Positions 60,176 to 64,000 of a stretch of 64,000 nt of DNA are shown here, piece after piece. The position numbers and the translations under genes are program-made. This DNA comes from Tubulanus polymorphus (taxonomy: Eukaryota; Nemertea; Palaeonemertea; Tubulaniformes; Tubulanidae). The notes under the pieces were generated by a model, which saw only the letters and a list, made by a program, of their open reading frames with translations, did no database searches and was not told where the DNA came from. The stretch is from the NCBI RefSeq assembly GCF_964204645.1, contig NC_134034.1:14237024-14301023 (forward strand), read 5' to 3'. Position 1 is the first letter of the stretch, and each line of letters starts with the position of its first letter.

Positions 60176-60934
60176 ATGAATGAGTGACTGATGAGTAAAG
60201 GGCGTGGTACCTCTCTTCCTCCCTCTCTCTTCTTCGCTACTCTTCACAAAGACCTACTAACTAACGTATAAAAAAATACTAATCGATGAAACATCAATAA
60301 TCAATGAATCAATACGTGATGGGAGGCAGACAAACTCGTCATAGATATATAATATATATATATACATCAAACACTAAATCATCACGATTATCTCCTTTTA
60401 CAAGATCTAAAAATTCAAACTAGAATAAATCTGGGTCCTGCATCCATTAGGTCTCGTAGCCCCGAAAAAAATACCGGGCCTCGGTATTAAAATCACAAGA
60501 AAGAATTATCCAGAACACAAAAGAATCGCTTTTCAAAGCCTTGAAAATATAATTAATAATTTCTAAAACTTCTCCGGGACTAGTATGAGCCTTCGGAGTT
60601 CTCATGAGGGTCGGATAATTCTTTACCCTCGTGGTCAGATACAGCAGCAGCAGCAGCAGCAGCCGGAGCCGGAGTTGCGGAGAGAGAGAGATGGAGAAAA
60701 GCTCGGTGAGTTTGTGACATGTGTAAATGATTGTGAAGTGTATCTCAGACGTCACAGTTTGTCCTGACTTTATATGACAGCATAAATTACATGGTTGTAG
60801 TGAAGTGTTCTTCACTGCCACATAACCACTTCACTACCAACATTTATAGCTATTACATATTATTCCACCATCAGTCGCGCTTATATTAATTTCTTCTCAA
60901 GACGTGTACTAGCCTGTTTTATTATTCATGATAC

Positions 60935-61303
60935 TCCGTCAGTCCGTACCAGTCCGTACCGCTGACACTACTCCGTCAGTCCGTACCGCTGACACTACTC
61001 CGTCAGTCCGTACCGCTGACACTACTCCGTCAGTCCGTACCGCTGACACTACTCCGCCAGTCCGTACCGCTGACACTACTCCGTCAGTCCGTACCGCTGA
61101 CACTACTCCGTCAGTCCGTACCGCTGACACTACTCCGTCAGTCCGTACCGCTGACACTACTCCGTCAGTCCGTACCGCTGACACTACTCCGCCAGTCCGT
61201 ACCGCTGACACTACTCCGTCAGTCCGTACCGCTGACACTACTCCGTCAGTCCGTACCGCTGACACTACTCCGTCAGTCTGTACCGCTGACACTACTCCGT
61301 CAA
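60935..61303. repeat. 27-bp minisatellite, ~13 units
   Basis: GTCCGTACCGCTGACACTAC followed by TCCGTCA. The only recurrent variant is TCCGCCA. It is stop-free on both strands because 27 is divisible by three; not taken as coding. Confidence 0.95.
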
Positions 61304-62514
61304 GCCACATTCAAATGACGTTATTATAAGATAGTTTTAATGTAGTCAGTTCCAATATAAAACAGACCAAGCATTCACACCTATGGTCCATTCCGTTCCA
61401 GGTACTGATATTATTATTGTCACTTTAACTATAGAATTTATTCCAAAATTCCTCCCAAAACGAGATAAGAAACTTCAACAATGGGAAACCGGCAACACCA
61501 GCTACCCCACCAGATGGCGTGATGAGCATTCTATTGGGTTTTCATTAATAGTTGATCCGTTTAATAAAAATTTCATTCGATTTTAATTGAAATGTAGAAG
61601 AATTTGAACGCGGAAAACCGAGTTACAACTAGCGACACCTGGTGGATCCTCACCTGCCACAGTAGCGCTGCGGATTCCCCCATTGCAGGATTTAGATTTC
61701 TGGTAAAAAACAGTTCTACTTACTGTATATATACATATATATATATATATATACTTCTACTAAACGTCTACATGTTGACAGTCAGTCTTCTGAAACCTAT
61801 AAATATAAATATGATTATTAGAGATATGTACGAAATTCCCGAATTTATTTCCCTGATGACTCTCCCTGATTAAACTATAAGATATCCTCGTCGAGGGCTG
61901 TATCTTAACGAGAGGTTCCTCGGGTCACTCGTCACCAGCGAGAAAAAACAAGACACCAAAAATACAAATTCTCTGATTTTCAAGAAAATTGTCAAAATTC
62001 CCTGATTTTTGTTGCTGGAGAAATAAATAAAGAATTCGCCGATTTGCCAGAGATCAGATTTGCCAGAGATCAGTACGGAACCCGTTAAAACAAAAGTGTA
62101 TTGCGTTGATTTGGCTTCTGAAGGAAAAAAACAAAATGTGTGTCGTATTATGTGAAACCTGAAGGCTTCAACTGATAAAAACAACAAGAATCACCGGCAA
62201 ACATTACCATATCAAACAAACTTTTTATCTGCTGCAGATTAAAAATCATTGCTCTATTATTCAATTGTGAATTATCTTTGAGAAAGCCTGAAGCCGAGTA
62301 CAGATTGAAACACTCCCCAGACTCCAACCCCCCCAAACGCCTCCGGAGCCAGATTAACAGTTCTTATCAAGCACGACCTGTAGTCTCACTCTAGTTCACT
62401 GTTTTAACCAGTAAACATTTTAAAAATGGTTGCTATGAATATGATTTACGGAACGCTATATTTACTGATACAATTTCAACTCAAATGTCACGATTCCTTA
62501 AATACACCAGCTAG

Positions 62515-62757
62515 TCTCTTCCTCAGGTCAGTGGCGCCATCCTGAGGGCAGCACCTGAGTTATCCAGGTCAGTGGTGCCATCCTGGTAGCTAGAGGGCAG
62601 CACCTGAGTTATCCAGGTCAGTGGCGCCATCCTGGTATCTAGAGGGCAGCACCTGAGTTATCCAGGTCAGTGGCGCCATCCTGGTATCTAGAGGGCAGCA
62701 CCTGAGTTATCCAGGTCAGTGGCGCCATCCTGGTATCTAGAGGGCAGCACCTGAGTC
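62515..62757. repeat. ~49-bp tandem repeat, five units
   Basis: Units contain GGTCAGTGGCGCCATCCTGG and TATCTAGAGGGCAGCACCTG followed by AGTTATCCA. The first unit has an internal deletion of about 12 bases. GGCAGCACCT resembles the outer core of the foldback modules (GGCAGCACT), but no inverted arm was found. Confidence 0.93.
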
Positions 62758-64000
62758 GGGATAATGGTTCAATAACATATGAATAAAGTTTTATAGATCT
62801 CGTATCTAGACCCCCACCCCCCTCCTGGTGTATAGAAAAAAAAGAATTTGCGTCATCTGGAGAACTAGACCCAAAACAGCTGCCTCAGTTTGTAAAATAC
62901 TTCACCAGAGACTGAAATTATTGATTATGAATTAAAAAGTCTGCATTTATCATAACCTGAAACTACGACACATTGAAAGTCAACATCTCCTTATGATAAT
63001 TCATTATTCAAGGGAGGGTTGGATGTAAAAATGTAGGCTGATAAGATTTTTCATTGGAAACAACCACAGTTCAGGACCCTGTTCCAGAGTTCAGGACTCA
63101 GTTCCACAGTTCAGGACCCAGTTCCACAGTTCAGGTCCTTGTCCGACAATTGTAAATATTTGACTCAGCTGTTAGAATATTTACGTCGGTTTAAATCAAA
63201 CTTCATTTTCAACTTGGTGTTGATTATTTTATCAGAAATAAAGAATTAAAGTGTTGCGCAATTTCACCCTCAGTTATCTGTATATCTGTACACATACGCC
63301 TCGGTTCGTAATGAAGAAAAAAAGACCATTCAAAATATCGTCGATCCGAAATAACTGAGAGAACAAACATTTGCATATCTATTTGATACAAGCATTATGA
63401 AGTAGTAATACTTGAGCCGATATACTGACGAATCAGAGTCAACTCTTACAGAGACGTAGAGACAGAGAGAGGAGAGAGAGGAGAGAGAGGAGAGGACAGC
63501 GCAATATTAGTCGTTTTACAAGTGCCCATACATTACCATCAAGTATTCCATCTCTTGGAATATATACATCCATATAAAATATCAGACCAAGTTTTCATTT
63601 CCTGAAACTGGATTCTTTCAAACGATATCCCTGGCTTTACGAACTTACGAGCAGCAATTATTCCTCGAGTTGAATTAACTCAAACAGTTATAAACGGTGT
63701 AAGTGACTGGTCTTCAGTTAGTGACCGAGATGATCTTAGACCTGGTCTAAGTTGTTGAATCGGTAATGCAACCAAAATAAGCTCAGACCGGTATTGAATG
63801 TAAGTCTTTAAACTGTGTATATAAACTATAAAACTGTAAGATGCGTTCATACACGATACATTACACTAACTATATTACACCTTTTATAACTACATCAACA
63901 GAATTCTTAACAATTCTTGAACCAGTTTATACATTCATACCATAAATCTCATTGTCATTCGAGAACCTCTATGGGGTAGGGGGGTATAGGGGGTGGTAGG

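Larger units (their letters stand above)
58760..64000. other. Gene-free region upstream of the receptor gene
   Basis: No protein or RNA gene is supported. An upstream noncoding receptor exon may lie here, since the 57599 exon starts at an acceptor, but I could not place it. Contents are several tandem repeats (listed separately), TA runs near 59993-60016 and 61730-61752, GA tracts near 63465-63495, and a ~20-bp TTCAGGACCCTGTTCCACAG-type repeat (four units, 63069-63140). Confidence 0.5.

Noticed and set aside
60928-61329. Repeat protein with a nine-residue period
   Set aside because: It is stop-free on both strands because of the 27-bp period; no flanking coding sequence.

Overview
The window is animal nuclear DNA. 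It carries four spliced protein-coding genes with GT-AG introns and single-copy metazoan identities, one intact nuclear tRNA gene, degraded LINE and BEL/Pao fragments, and an exceptional load of minisatellites and satellite DNA. An HR96/NR1J-type nuclear receptor together with SMYD5, NELF-A and a Mondo-family bHLHZip factor fits an invertebrate bilaterian. The repeat style suggests a lophotrochozoan, probably a mollusc; this is inference and was not tested by any search.

Layout. 1-1249: an AATAAA-bearing minisatellite with inverted flanks. 1250-3959 (+): SMYD5, nine coding exons. 4086-6956: a 48-bp tandem repeat of about 60 units. 8260-13302 (-): NELFA, eleven coding exons, with three introns holding minisatellites. 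13402-13475 (+): tRNA-Asn(GTT), head-to-head with NELFA. 14865-20289 (+): a Mondo (MLXIP/MLXIPL)-like bHLHZip factor, seven coding exons, with a tiny uORF overlapping its start and no conserved Mondo N-terminus. 20919-23093 (+): a C2H2 zinc-finger gene broken by a frameshift and a LINE fragment. About 23.27-40.08 kb: a 69-72-bp satellite into which 25 copies of a ~185-bp foldback module are built; part of it is amplified as a 2,497-bp higher-order repeat. 40.07-42.24 kb: a tRNA-derived sequence, a BEL/Pao integrase fragment, and a second foldback module beside relict satellite. 42.24-47.24 kb: mostly gene-free. 47240-57599 (-): an HR96/NR1J-like nuclear receptor, six coding exons, with a duplicated splice acceptor and tandem donors. 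57.6-64 kb: gene-free DNA with several private minisatellites.

The genes are unrelated housekeeping or regulatory genes and do not form a pathway: a SET/MYND methyltransferase, a transcription pausing factor, a nutrient-type transcription factor, a zinc-finger protein and a xenobiotic/sterol-type receptor. Splice junctions were checked by hand for reading phase and are consistent for all four intact genes. The most unusual material is the satellite/foldback array. Its monomer carries a Pol III box-B-like (tRNA T-arm) motif, and the same foldback-plus-monomer arrangement recurs with a different foldback at 41.8 kb.
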